This document shows, piece by piece, positions 1 to 6,518 of a stretch of DNA of 60,597 nucleotides (position 1 is the first letter of the stretch; every line of letters begins with the position of its first letter). This DNA comes from Bacteroidales bacterium (lineage in GTDB: Bacteria > Bacteroidota > Bacteroidia > Bacteroidales > ML635J-15). Under the pieces are notes generated by a model. The model saw only the letters and a program-made list of their open reading frames with translations, did no database searches and was not told the DNA's origin. The stretch is from positions 1 through 60,597 of the forward strand of contig JAQIBY010000043.1 in the NCBI GenBank assembly GCA_027858835.1. The letters are read 5' to 3'. The position numbers were made by a program, and so were the translations under genes.

Positions 1-416
1 TCAGCAACAATGTCTTTGTACAATTTTACTTTAGCAGTAAAGTTGCCAACTTCTTTTACATTATCACCAACTTCAATGTTTTTACGCTCAACAGTAACGC
101 CTTCTTTTTCGAGTGCTTCAGCAAGCATAATGTTGTTTACTGAACCGAAAATTTTACCGGCACTACTTGCCTTGGCTCCAATGCGCACTTTAATTCCGGA
201 GATTTTATCAGCAATTGCCTGAGCTTCATTGCGAATTTTCTCAATTTTATGAGCGCGTTGACGTTGATTTTCTTCATGCATTTTTACTGCAGATTTTGTT
301 GCAGCAATTGCAATTCCTTTAGGAATCAAAAAGTTGAGTGCGTAACCGTCTTTAACCGTTACGATATCATCTTTGTGTCCTAAGTTATTCATATCTTTTT
401 TCAATATAATATTCAT
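1..416 (-). CDS. rplI: 50S ribosomal protein bL9 (C-terminus cut by window edge)
   Basis: This is the large-subunit protein bL9, which binds 23S rRNA near the L1 stalk and helps maintain reading frame. About 138 codons are present, starting MNIILKKDMNNLGHKDDIV and including the family-typical VKDGYALNFLIPKG segment; the long connecting helix and much of the C-terminal domain follow. The 3' end lies beyond base 1. The ATG at 416 is preceded by AGGAGG at a 7-base spacing, which fixes the start. It is the third gene of the rpsF-rpsR-rplI operon, an order conserved in many bacteria. Identification is certain; only the end is missing. Confidence 0.97.
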   Translation of the reverse strand, partial: MNIILKKDMNNLGHKDDIVTVKDGYALNFLIPKGIAIAATKSAVKMHEENQRQRAHKIEKIRNEAQAIADKISGIKVRIGAKASSAGKIFGSVNNIMLAEALEKEGVTVERKNIEVGDNVKEVGNFTAKVKLYKDIVA

Positions 417-423
417 AATGTCT

Positions 424-429
424 CCTCCT
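424..429 (-). promoter_or_regulatory. Perfect Shine-Dalgarno site of rplI
   Basis: On the minus strand AGGAGG lies directly after the rpsR stop codon and 7 bases before the rplI ATG. Strong sites like this are rare in Bacteroidota, where the anti-Shine-Dalgarno end of 16S rRNA is usually masked. The same arrangement precedes rpsR, so the pair is unlikely to be chance. Confidence 0.85.
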
Positions 430-696
430 TTATTTCATCAAGTCAGTTACATATGGGAGCAATGCAAGATGCCGTGCTCTTTTAATTGCTTTCGCCACTT
501 TACGTTGGTATTTCAATGAAGTACCAGTAAGTCTTCTTGGAAGAATTTTTCCTTGTTCATTCAGGAATTTTTTCAAAAAGACGGGGTCTTTGTAATCGAT
601 GTATTTAATACGATTCTTTTTGAACCGGCAATATTTTTTCTTCTTTACATCAACGGTTGGGGGTGTGAGATATCTGATTTCTGATTGTTGTGCCAT
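430..696 (-). CDS. rpsR: 30S ribosomal protein bS18
   Basis: Small-subunit protein bS18 (88 aa) binds 16S rRNA as a heterodimer with bS6 on the platform. The sequence carries the usual [19 protein letters not shown] segment, the [10 protein letters not shown] motif and the C-terminal [10 protein letters not shown], all diagnostic of bS18. It follows rpsF after 2 bases. The ATG at 696 has AGGAGG 7 bases upstream, embedded in the last codons of rpsF. In Bacteroidota ribosome structures bS18 and bS6, with bS21, form the pocket that sequesters the 16S rRNA tail, so a strong site here could be self-regulatory; that last point is inference. Confidence 0.97.
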   Translation of the reverse strand: MAQQSEIRYLTPPTVDVKKKKYCRFKKNRIKYIDYKDPVFLKKFLNEQGKILPRRLTGTSLKYQRKVAKAIKRARHLALLPYVTDLMK

Positions 697-698
697 AA

Positions 699-1055
699 TT
701 ACGCCTCCTGATTTTCGGTTTTAGCTTGTTTTAACTTACGTTTCTTTTCACTGTAAAGCACTGCGAATTTATCCATTTTCATTGTTAAGAAACGGATGAT
801 ACGTTCGTCACGCAATAATTCGATTTCCAGTTTTTTAATTGCTTCACCATCAATTTTGAACTCCAACAAGTGATAAAATCCTGTGGATTTGTGTTGGATG
901 TTGTAAGCAAGTTTTTTCAGTCCCCATGACTCTTCATGGATAATCTCTCCTCCTGAATTTTTAATCAGGTCTTTGAATTTGCTGACCGTTTCCTTCATCT
1001 GTTGTTCAGACAAAACGGGAGTTGCAATGAAAACGGTTTCATACTGATTCACCAT
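699..1055 (-). CDS. rpsF: 30S ribosomal protein bS6
   Basis: Ribosomal protein bS6 (118 aa), partner of bS18 on the 30S platform. [19 protein letters not shown] opens the family fold, and [20 protein letters not shown] and the [14 protein letters not shown] strand match the bS6 core. It is the first gene of the rpsF-rpsR-rplI operon. The ATG at 1055 has no Shine-Dalgarno site, only an AT-rich leader, unlike the two downstream genes. Its last codons contain the ribosome binding site of rpsR, so termination and reinitiation are probably coupled. The charged lysine-rich C-terminal tail is common in this phylum. Confidence 0.97.
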   Translation of the reverse strand: MVNQYETVFIATPVLSEQQMKETVSKFKDLIKNSGGEIIHEESWGLKKLAYNIQHKSTGFYHLLEFKIDGEAIKKLEIELLRDERIIRFLTMKMDKFAVLYSEKKRKLKQAKTENQEA

Positions 1056-1086
1056 AATGTAATTTTTTATTAATTAATTTGAGCCG

Positions 1087-1118
1087 CAAAGATAATAAAA
1101 AATCAAAAAGTACAACAA
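1087..1118 (-). promoter_or_regulatory. Bacteroidota-type promoter for the rpsF operon
   Basis: On the minus strand TATCTTTG (1087-1094) matches the TAnnTTTG -7 box, and TTG (1113-1115) lies 18 bases upstream as the -33 box. The predicted leader to the rpsF ATG is roughly 25-30 bases. This is the best-formed promoter on the minus strand of this segment. Confidence 0.75.
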
Positions 1119-1337
1119 TTTGTCTGCATGCATTTTATATGTTTTTTGTAAAAAGTGTGAATCTTGATAATTAATGTCGGTTTTGCCCCTTATCGTTTGT
1201 GCGCTTTGCTTTTTTTGATGATTGACTTTTTGGTTTTATATGACTGAAAAATAGTGTGTTATGTAGTGGTTCGCTTGTTTCTGTTTCTTGGGAAGCTCCG
1301 GAATCAAGTAATTTGCATTAATTATTGCGTTATTTTT

Positions 1338-1366
1338 TTTGCACTAATGAATATTTTCTATATTTG
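1338..1366 (+). promoter_or_regulatory. Promoter for the tandem tRNA genes
   Basis: TTTG (1338-1341) and TATATTTG (1359-1366), separated by 17 bases, match the -33 / -7 consensus of the housekeeping sigma factor in Bacteroidota. The first tRNA starts 18 bases downstream and no other promoter is seen before the second, so both tRNAs are probably cotranscribed. Confidence 0.7.
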
Positions 1367-1383
1367 CATCCTCAAAAAGTGCT

Positions 1384-1467
1384 GCCCAGATGGCGGAATT
1401 GGTAGACGCGCTGGTTTCAGGGACCAGTGGCCGCAAGGTCGTGCAGGTTCGATTCCTGTTCTGGGCA
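1384..1467 (+). tRNA. tRNA-Leu (anticodon CAG)
   Basis: This is a class II tRNA with acceptor stem GCCCAGA / TCTGGGC, discriminator A, D arm GCG...CGC, anticodon stem CTGGT / ACCAG and a 7-base loop TTCAGGG, so the anticodon is CAG (reads CUG). The long variable arm is a 4-bp stem around GCAA, and the T arm is GCAGG-TTCGATT-CCTGT. CCA is not encoded. The tRNA-Leu identity features (A73, long variable arm) are all present. It is followed 36 bases later by a near-copy with a different anticodon. Confidence 0.96.
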
Positions 1468-1503
1468 CAAAGGTTCTAAAACAAGTTTGAAAATAATACT
1501 AAT

Positions 1504-1587
1504 GCCCAGGTGGCGGAATTGGTAGACGCGCATGGTTGTGGGCCATGTCCACGTTAGTGGGTGCAGGTTCGATTCCTGTTCTGGGCA
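1504..1587 (+). tRNA. Leucine-type class II tRNA with GUG (His) anticodon
   Basis: The body is almost identical to the tRNA-Leu(CAG) just upstream: acceptor GCCCAGG / TCTGGGC, discriminator A, the same D arm and T arm, and a long variable arm with stem CCAC / GTGG around GTTA. The anticodon stem is CATGG / CCATG and the 7-base loop is TTGTGGG, which makes the anticodon GTG. That would read histidine codons CAC and CAU. It lacks tRNA-His features: no G at -1 (the base is T), no C73, and it has a class II variable arm. Leucyl-tRNA synthetase does not generally rely on the anticodon, so leucylation is expected by inference. It could be an A35-to-U change of a tRNA-Leu(GAG), or a base error. Existence of the tRNA fold is certain; its decoding role is not. 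Confidence 0.9.
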
Positions 1588-1590
1588 CAC

Positions 1591-1626
1591 AAAAAGCCGA
1601 CTTTAGAAATAAAGTCGGCTTTTTTT
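1591..1626 (+). terminator. Intrinsic terminator after the tRNA genes
   Basis: AAAAAGCCGACTTT and AAAGTCGGCTTTTT form a stem of up to 14 bp around a 6-base loop, followed by a T run. The symmetric A and T flanks mean it could also stop transcription from the dnaX side. Confidence 0.9.
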
Positions 1627-1786
1627 ATTTTTGTTTTGTCTTTATTATTCGATTTTTGAAATTTCAGATGAAGCAAAAAACTTGTGGGTAACGTTTCGTT
1701 TTTGTACCGTCAATAGTTTTGTCACAATCTTTGATTGCTTCGCCTCAAAGATATGCGCCAAAACGGTATTTTATTAACTTTAATCA

Positions 1787-1835
1787 CCATGGGTTATCAC
1801 TCATGGCTATTAATAGTTTGACCCACTTCGGGGTC
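1787..1835. repeat. REP-like double hairpin
   Basis: Two adjacent hairpins are visible: CCATGGGTTATCACTCATGG (1787-1806, with internal mismatches) and GACCC-ACTTCG-GGGTC (1820-1835, perfect 5-bp stem). Paired short hairpins in an intergenic gap resemble REP or REPIN elements. No second copy was recognised in the window. Confidence 0.4.
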
Positions 1836-1870
1836 AGAACTCGCCAGTTGAGTTAGTGAATAATAATACC

Positions 1871-1920
1871 GATTAAACATCAAAATTTCTTTATCAATCA
1901 TTTTGAAACACAATTGGTAT
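1871..1920. repeat. Short interspersed repeat, copy 1
   Basis: GATTAAACATCAAA followed by TTATCAATCATTTTGAAACACAATTGGTAT recurs at 43563-43647, where about 35 extra bases separate the two blocks. The function is unknown; both copies lie in intergenic DNA. Confidence 0.6.
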
Positions 1921-1994
1921 AATTTATATGCGTTTAATAATCGGTTTTAAAATAAAATATTAAAACTCCCCTCAGTTTTTTGCTTGATCCTTTT

Positions 1995-3749
1995 TTATCT
2001 CAAATTTCCATCAATTGCTTGTCTGAAATTTTGAATTTCGGGGTTTTCAATCGCCATTTCTTTGTACTTTTCTTCTGCAGTATAAGCACGGCGTGGAGCA
2101 TTATCATCTGTTTTAGCAGTGCTGATTATTAAATCAATTTCCCCATTATTTAAGCTTACTTGTAAGTCGGAGAGCAAATCCATCCTAAGTTGTTTAATTA
2201 CTTTTGTTAAACTTTCTGACGGCAATTGAACTTCAATAATATTGTTCGCTTTTTTCTGTGGTAAATAGCTTAACAAATTTTGATGTAAGCGTGGTTGATT
2301 TTTTTGCTTTTCCGCTAACACTTTCCATGCCGATTCTAATTCTTCCTGTGAAAAATCCTTTGTCTCAGTTACTTTCGGACGTACAATTTCATTTTCTGCT
2401 TGTTTTTCTTCATCCGGTTTTCCCACATCCGTTTTAATCGAAAAGCTCATGGGCTTAGTTTTTGGTACAGATGGTGGTTCGGCAGCGCTTTGTGTCGATT
2501 TCGGAGGCTCTGCTTTTTTGTATGCTTGTGGTTCTTCTTTAGCAGAAGATGTTTCTTTTGTTGGTGAAGCTTGTTGGGCTTGCGATACTTGTTTTCCTTC
2601 AGCTTTAGTTACTTGTTGGGGAGTTGTTTGTGGATTTGATTTTGGCTCAGTTCTCACTTTATTCAAACTTGCCATGCGGATTAATGCGAGCTCAACATGC
2701 AGCCGTTTATTATGACTTGCTTTGTATTTATAGTCGCAATCGCTGGCAATATCAAGTGCTTTAATTAAAAATTCCTCTGAAGTGTTAGCGGCTTTTAGCA
2801 TGTATGTTTCCCTTATGCTTGACCCGACTTCGAGTAATTCTGCTGATTTTGTATCTTTACTGATAAGGATATCTCTGAGATGTTCTGCAAGACCGGTAAT
2901 GAAATAATTTCCCTCAAATCCCTTTCCCAAAATCTCATTGAAAATTAGAAGGCTGTTAATGTGGTCAGCGGCCTGCAGTGCATCTGTCAGACGGAAATAA
3001 TAGTCATAATCCAGAACATTCAGGTTGTCAATTGCATCTTGGTAAGTCAGGTTTGCCCCCGAAAAACTTACAATCTGGTCGAAAATTGACAGTGCATCCC
3101 GCATTGCGCCATCCGCTTTTTGTGCGATAATTTGCAAGGCTTCTTCTTCTGTCTGAATATGTTCTTCTTCAGCAACAAATTTCAGTCGATTAACAATGTC
3201 TGTAACGGTAATCCGATTAAAATCATATACCTGACAACGTGATAAAATTGTCGGTAAAATTTTATGTTTTTCAGTTGTTGCAAGGATGAATACAGCGTGT
3301 TTTGGTGGCTCTTCCAGTGTTTTAAGAAATGCATTAAATGCTGAAGAGCTAAGCATGTGAACCTCATCGATAATATAGACAGAGTATTTTCCGATTTGGG
3401 GTGGAATCCGAACTTGATCAATCAAATTGCGAATATCTTCTACTGAGTTGTTTGAGGCAGCATCCAGCTCGTGGATATTCATGGAGCGTTGTTGGTTAAA
3501 TGCTTTACATGATTCACATTCGTTACATGGATTTGTGTTTTCGTCCAGATTGTAACAATTGATTGTTTTGGCAAAAATCCTAGCATTAGTAGTTTTTCCG
3601 ACACCTCTTGGACCGCAAAACAAATAGGCTTGCGCCAGATGTTGTTGTTTGATGGCGTTTTTGAGTGTTCGGGTAATATTTTCTTGTCCCACGACAGATT
3701 CAAAGGTATCGGGGCGATATTTTCTTGCGCTAACAATGTAATTACTCAT
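1995..3749 (-). CDS. dnaX: DNA polymerase III subunit gamma/tau
   Basis: This 584-aa protein is the clamp-loader ATPase that loads the beta clamp and organises the replicative polymerase. The N-terminal AAA+ domain (about 1-220) has Walker A GPRGVGKTT (46-54), zinc-binding cysteines C65, C75, C78 and C81, a DEVH Walker B and the LSRCQ sensor/arginine-finger motif. Clamp-loader domains II-III follow to about 365. A low-complexity K/P/S/Q-rich linker (about 370-450) and a small C-terminal domain complete it. It stands alone on the minus strand, convergent to the tRNA genes. No slippery frameshift signal for a short gamma form was recognised. Confidence 0.97.
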   Translation of the reverse strand: MSNYIVSARKYRPDTFESVVGQENITRTLKNAIKQQHLAQAYLFCGPRGVGKTTNARIFAKTINCYNLDENTNPCNECESCKAFNQQRSMNIHELDAASNNSVEDIRNLIDQVRIPPQIGKYSVYIIDEVHMLSSSAFNAFLKTLEEPPKHAVFILATTEKHKILPTILSRCQVYDFNRITVTDIVNRLKFVAEEEHIQTEEEALQIIAQKADGAMRDALSIFDQIVSFSGANLTYQDAIDNLNVLDYDYYFRLTDALQAADHINSLLIFNEILGKGFEGNYFITGLAEHLRDILISKDTKSAELLEVGSSIRETYMLKAANTSEEFLIKALDIASDCDYKYKASHNKRLHVELALIRMASLNKVRTEPKSNPQTTPQQVTKAEGKQVSQAQQASPTKETSSAKEEPQAYKKAEPPKSTQSAAEPPSVPKTKPMSFSIKTDVGKPDEEKQAENEIVRPKVTETKDFSQEELESAWKVLAEKQKNQPRLHQNLLSYLPQKKANNIIEVQLPSESLTKVIKQLRMDLLSDLQVSLNNGEIDLIISTAKTDDNAPRRAYTAEEKYKEMAIENPEIQNFRQAIDGNLR

Positions 3750-3771
3750 GTTTTTGTTTTTAATTGAGAGT

Positions 3772-3779
3772 CAAAATTA
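3772..3779 (-). promoter_or_regulatory. -7 element upstream of dnaX
   Basis: On the minus strand TAATTTTG matches TAnnTTTG 22 bases upstream of the dnaX ATG. No clear TTG -33 box is seen at the right distance, so this is a moderate-confidence promoter. Confidence 0.5.
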
Positions 3780-3853
3780 ATGATTTTTATGCAGAAACCC
3801 TTCTTGAGATTTGAAAATCTATTAACATATTTTGAAGGAGTTTTATACGGTAA

Positions 3854-4810
3854 CTATTTAAATGTTTTGGGATTCTGATGGTTTTTTATGCTATTTTCCA
3901 TTTCCTCTAAAATGCGTTCCATTGGATTATTTACATCAATCCAATGAATTTTATGTCCGTCTTTTTCCATTTTACGAAACCATGTCATTTGGCGTTTAGC
4001 GAATTGATGAATTGCTATTTCAAGTTTTGCTTGCATGCTGTTGTAATCAATTTGTCCTGAAATATACATGCCTAGAAATTTGTACTCCAGTCCGTAGTAG
4101 ATCATGTCATCTATACTAAGCCCGTTTTCGTGAAGTCGTTTTGCTTCATCAATTAAACCCTCATTTAAACGGATCTTAAGCCGTTCTGAAATTCGATTTC
4201 TACGTAATTCACGAGAAATATTTGTTCCGAAAATAATAGGTTTTATTTTCGGGATGCTGAGCGAAATTTCCGGATGAATTTTGTAATATTCCTGTATTTC
4301 GATTGCTCTGATTGCTCGTTTTTTTGTGTCAGTATCGCTGCGGTTGTGTTCTGATTTGTATTTGCTTAATATTTCTCGCAATTCTTCTAATGATTTTTCG
4401 TCTAAATCTTTACGGAGAGATTCGTTGACGGGGACATGCACCAGTTTATATCCTTTCAAAACCGCATCAATATACATTCCTGTCCCACCACATAGAATTG
4501 GTATTTCCCCCTTTTCTGTTAAGGATTTGAATACTTTAAAAAAATCATTTTGATATTCAAAGACATTGTATTTGTATCCCGGGTCAACAATATCAATTAA
4601 ATGGTAAGGAATAGTTTTGTTTCCAACTGTAAAATCGGCTAAATCTTTTCCGGTTCCGATGTCCATTCCACGATATACTTGCCTGCTGTCTGCGCTAATT
4701 ATTTCAGCATTTATATTTGCTGCGAGCTGTGCTGCAATTTTAGTTTTCCCACTGGCTGTGGGTCCCAAAATTACGATTAAGTTTAGATTTTCATTTGGTT
4801 GCAGTTTCAT
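3854..4810 (-). CDS. miaA: tRNA dimethylallyltransferase
   Basis: MiaA (318 aa) transfers a dimethylallyl group to N6 of A37 in tRNAs reading UNN codons. The P-loop GPTASGKT near residue 15, the following SADSRQVYRGMDIGTGK segment, HLIDIVDP and the GGTGMYIDAVLKG motif are hallmarks. YYGLEYKFLGMYISGQ and KRQMTWFRK in the C-terminal half match the tRNA-binding region. The length is typical. It is divergent from the Yip1-like gene across a strongly palindromic spacer. Confidence 0.97.
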   Translation of the reverse strand: MKLQPNENLNLIVILGPTASGKTKIAAQLAANINAEIISADSRQVYRGMDIGTGKDLADFTVGNKTIPYHLIDIVDPGYKYNVFEYQNDFFKVFKSLTEKGEIPILCGGTGMYIDAVLKGYKLVHVPVNESLRKDLDEKSLEELREILSKYKSEHNRSDTDTKKRAIRAIEIQEYYKIHPEISLSIPKIKPIIFGTNISRELRRNRISERLKIRLNEGLIDEAKRLHENGLSIDDMIYYGLEYKFLGMYISGQIDYNSMQAKLEIAIHQFAKRQMTWFRKMEKDGHKIHWIDVNNPMERILEEMENSIKNHQNPKTFK

Positions 4811-4815
4811 GTTAA

Positions 4816-4823
4816 CAAAAATA
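4816..4823 (-). promoter_or_regulatory. -7 element of miaA
   Basis: TATTTTTG on the minus strand fits TAnnTTTG and lies only 5 bases before the miaA ATG, so transcription from it would give an almost leaderless mRNA or one starting at the codon. No good -33 box is seen. Confidence 0.4.
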
Positions 4824-4867
4824 GTGGAATTTTTCAGGGAAACATATGGAGTGTGTGATGTTTTCCG

Positions 4868-4875
4868 TATTTTTG
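4868..4875 (+). promoter_or_regulatory. -7 element facing the Yip1-like gene and smpB
   Basis: TATTTTTG on the plus strand matches TAnnTTTG. Transcription from here would include the nested inverted repeat at 4886-5004 as a long structured leader before the gene at 5040. Confidence 0.45.
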
Positions 4876-4885
4876 TTTAATAACT

Positions 4886-5004
4886 CTCTGCAAGAAAACG
4901 CCAAATATTGCGTTATTCTCGTTTCTGAAGCAGTCGCTTACAAAAGTAAACACCTTGTTTTCAGAAACTTCGAAAGCCTTTTCTTTGGCGTTTTCTTATC
5001 AGAG
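4886..5004. repeat. Nested inverted repeat / structured leader
   Basis: CTCTG (4886-4890) and CAGAG (5000-5004) flank a perfect 14-bp pair AAGAAAACGCCAAA (4892-4905) and TTTGGCGTTTTCTT (4984-4997). Inside it is a second perfect 9-bp pair, GTTTCTGAA (4921-4929) and TTCAGAAAC (4960-4968), and a small TTAC-AAAA-GTAA hairpin (4938-4949) at the apex. The whole 119 bases can fold as one long interrupted hairpin. It could be a MITE-like insertion or a cis-acting leader of the downstream operon. Confidence 0.75.
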
Positions 5005-5039
5005 ATTGAAAAATAGTAGTTTTCTTGCAAGCACTAATA

Positions 5040-5627
5040 ATGAAGCGAATGGATATAAATAGGCGGTTTGAGTTGCTTGGGCAATTAATCGGGAATCCTC
5101 CGGAAACTTGGAAACTTGTTAGGAAACAGGATTTCTCAGTGAAACAGTTTCGCAATGAGTTCATGTTTCCTGCGATTGGAATTTTTGTATTGGCCCAAAT
5201 GGTCGGGATGTTGATTGATGCGGAATCGCAGTTTGGGCCGAACTGGTTTATCGTTGTGTATTCAATCGTGATTGGTTTTGGATTGTATTTCAGCTATTAT
5301 CTTTCTGTTTTTTTAATGCGATTTTTGCTGAAATCATTTGAATACAAAGGAAAGACTGATTTTCTTTATTGGATGCTTGGGCTTCCACTGATTATCGGCT
5401 ATGTTCCGATAGAAATAACAGTTTTGTTTCAATCTATGTTTTTTCTGATTTTGTTATCTATTTATGCTTTTGTCGTATTTTGGTTTGGGACGCAGAAGTT
5501 GGTAAAATTAGCCTCTGATAAAAAACAAGTTTTTGGAATTTTGTCTATTGTGTTTAGTATTGCTGCACATGTTTTTGTGTTCTTTCTTATTCATGCAATA
5601 AGAAGACCTATTATTGAACTATTTTAA
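5040..5627 (+). CDS. Yip1-family membrane protein
   Basis: This integral inner-membrane protein has about 195 aa. The N-terminal soluble part contains GNPPETWKLV, the short PxxTW motif typical of bacterial Yip1/DUF1282 proteins. About five hydrophobic segments follow (from about residue 45 to the end). A TTG at 5025 is in frame, but the ATG at 5040 is the likelier start. It ends 9 bases before smpB, so the two are probably cotranscribed. The family has no established biochemical role in bacteria; the annotation is by motif and topology. Confidence 0.75.
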   Translation: MKRMDINRRFELLGQLIGNPPETWKLVRKQDFSVKQFRNEFMFPAIGIFVLAQMVGMLIDAESQFGPNWFIVVYSIVIGFGLYFSYYLSVFLMRFLLKSFEYKGKTDFLYWMLGLPLIIGYVPIEITVLFQSMFFLILLSIYAFVVFWFGTQKLVKLASDKKQVFGILSIVFSIAAHVFVFFLIHAIRRPIIELF

Positions 5628-5636
5628 AAGTGATTT

Positions 5637-6092
5637 ATGGAACATCAACGGATTCGTGAATTTAAAAATAAAAAGGCATCGTATCAATATGAGTTAACTG
5701 AACATTTTGTTGCCGGAATTCAATTGCGTGGAACTGAAATTAAATCAATTCGTAACGGGAAAGTGAGCTTTACGGATGCATATTGCGTGGTTGAAAATGA
5801 AGAAATTTATGTTCGCGGTTTACATATTTCCGAATATCGTTTTGGGACAATTTATAATCATGAACCAAAACGGCAGAGAAAGTTATTGTTAAACAGACAA
5901 GAAATTCGTAAAATTCATAAACGGGTGAAAGAACGTGGTAATACCGTTATTCCGGTTGCATTATTTATCAATGAAAAAGGACTTGCAAAACTTGAAATTT
6001 CCTTGGCTCAGGGGAAACGCCTACATGATAAGCGGGAAGGTATTAAAGAAAAAGACATGAAACGTGATATGGAACGTATCCGTAAATTTTAA
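5637..6092 (+). CDS. smpB: SsrA-binding protein SmpB
   Basis: SmpB (151 aa) binds tmRNA and delivers it to stalled ribosomes in trans-translation. The RGTEIKSIRNGKVSFTDAYC segment, HEPKRQRKLLLNRQEI and the basic C-terminal tail DMKRDMERIRKF are conserved landmarks. The tail, which inserts into the empty mRNA channel, is intact. It follows the Yip1-like gene closely. Its last 13 codons including the stop are repeated in degenerate form about 244 bases downstream, within a palindromic array. Confidence 0.97.
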   Translation: MEHQRIREFKNKKASYQYELTEHFVAGIQLRGTEIKSIRNGKVSFTDAYCVVENEEIYVRGLHISEYRFGTIYNHEPKRQRKLLLNRQEIRKIHKRVKERGNTVIPVALFINEKGLAKLEISLAQGKRLHDKREGIKEKDMKRDMERIRKF

Positions 6093-6146
6093 TACTTCAG
6101 ACAGACTTATTCATCAACATAATTCTCATGCGAATTGAAGAGTTAA

Positions 6147-6478
6147 TCAGCACAATTAACGCTAATACTGCTTGTGCATCATCACAATTAACGCTAATTG
6201 TGATTGTCAATCAGCACAAATAACGTTAATTATGCTGATTAGTTCGTATGATTAGCATTAAAATTGTTATGTTTTTATTTTAACATCAATGTAAAATGAC
6301 ATGAAACGCGATATGAGTCGTATCCATAAATTTTGATTCTTTAGATCTATTTATTCATCCACATAATTCACGTTAATATTGTTTATGCATCAGCAGAATT
6401 AACGGTAATTATGTGTGTTTATCAGCAGAATTAACGTGAATTGTGATTATTAAATAGCACAAATCACGTTAAAATTGT
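6147..6478. repeat. Array of about seven degenerate AT-rich palindromes
   Basis: Units share a core like CAGCACAATTAACGTTAATT. The clearest are ATCACAATTA-ACGC-TAATTGTGAT (6181-6204, perfect 10-bp arms) and AATCAGCA...TGCTGATT (6209-6240). Weaker units lie near 6150-6177, 6364-6390, 6391-6416, 6421-6448 and 6455-6478. They fall in two blocks separated by a duplicated smpB tail, which suggests a tandem duplication of about 244 bp followed by drift. It ends about 40 bases before the ATPase gene. Confidence 0.75.
6298..6336 (+). pseudogene. Duplicated 3' end of smpB
   Basis: GAC ATG AAA CGC ... TTT TGA encodes DMKRDMSRIHKF and a stop, against DMKRDMERIRKF in smpB (6054-6092). Similarity continues into the following bases (TTATTCATCxACATAATTC). 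It has no start of its own and is a fragment. Either tandem duplication or a past integration that regenerated the gene end would explain it; the shared downstream sequence favours tandem duplication. Confidence 0.8.
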
Positions 6479-6518
6479 TGGTTGTATTTTTTTTATTTGT
6501 ATATTTGAAGAAAAAATC

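Larger units (their letters stand above)
1588..1994. other. Gene-free stretch between tRNAs and dnaX
   Basis: Beyond the terminator this 0.4 kb contains no convincing coding sequence. It holds a two-hairpin element (1787-1835), a short repeat shared with the rplS upstream region (1871-1920), and a copy of GTTTAATAATCGGTT near 1932-1946 that is roughly inverted to ACCGATTAAAC near 1869-1879. It looks like accumulated repeat debris at a convergent gene junction. Confidence 0.6.

Noticed and set aside
1384-1587. A plus-strand open reading frame covering the tRNA genes (about 1254-1490)
   Set aside because: It runs through tRNA-Leu(CAG) and has no protein-like pattern; the tRNAs explain the sequence.
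1504-1587. Ordinary tRNA-His
   Set aside because: The GTG anticodon fits, but the class II variable arm, A73 and lack of G-1 do not; the body is leucine type.
6147-6478. CRISPR array
   Set aside because: The units are degenerate palindromes without constant repeats or unique spacers of fixed length, and no cas genes are present.
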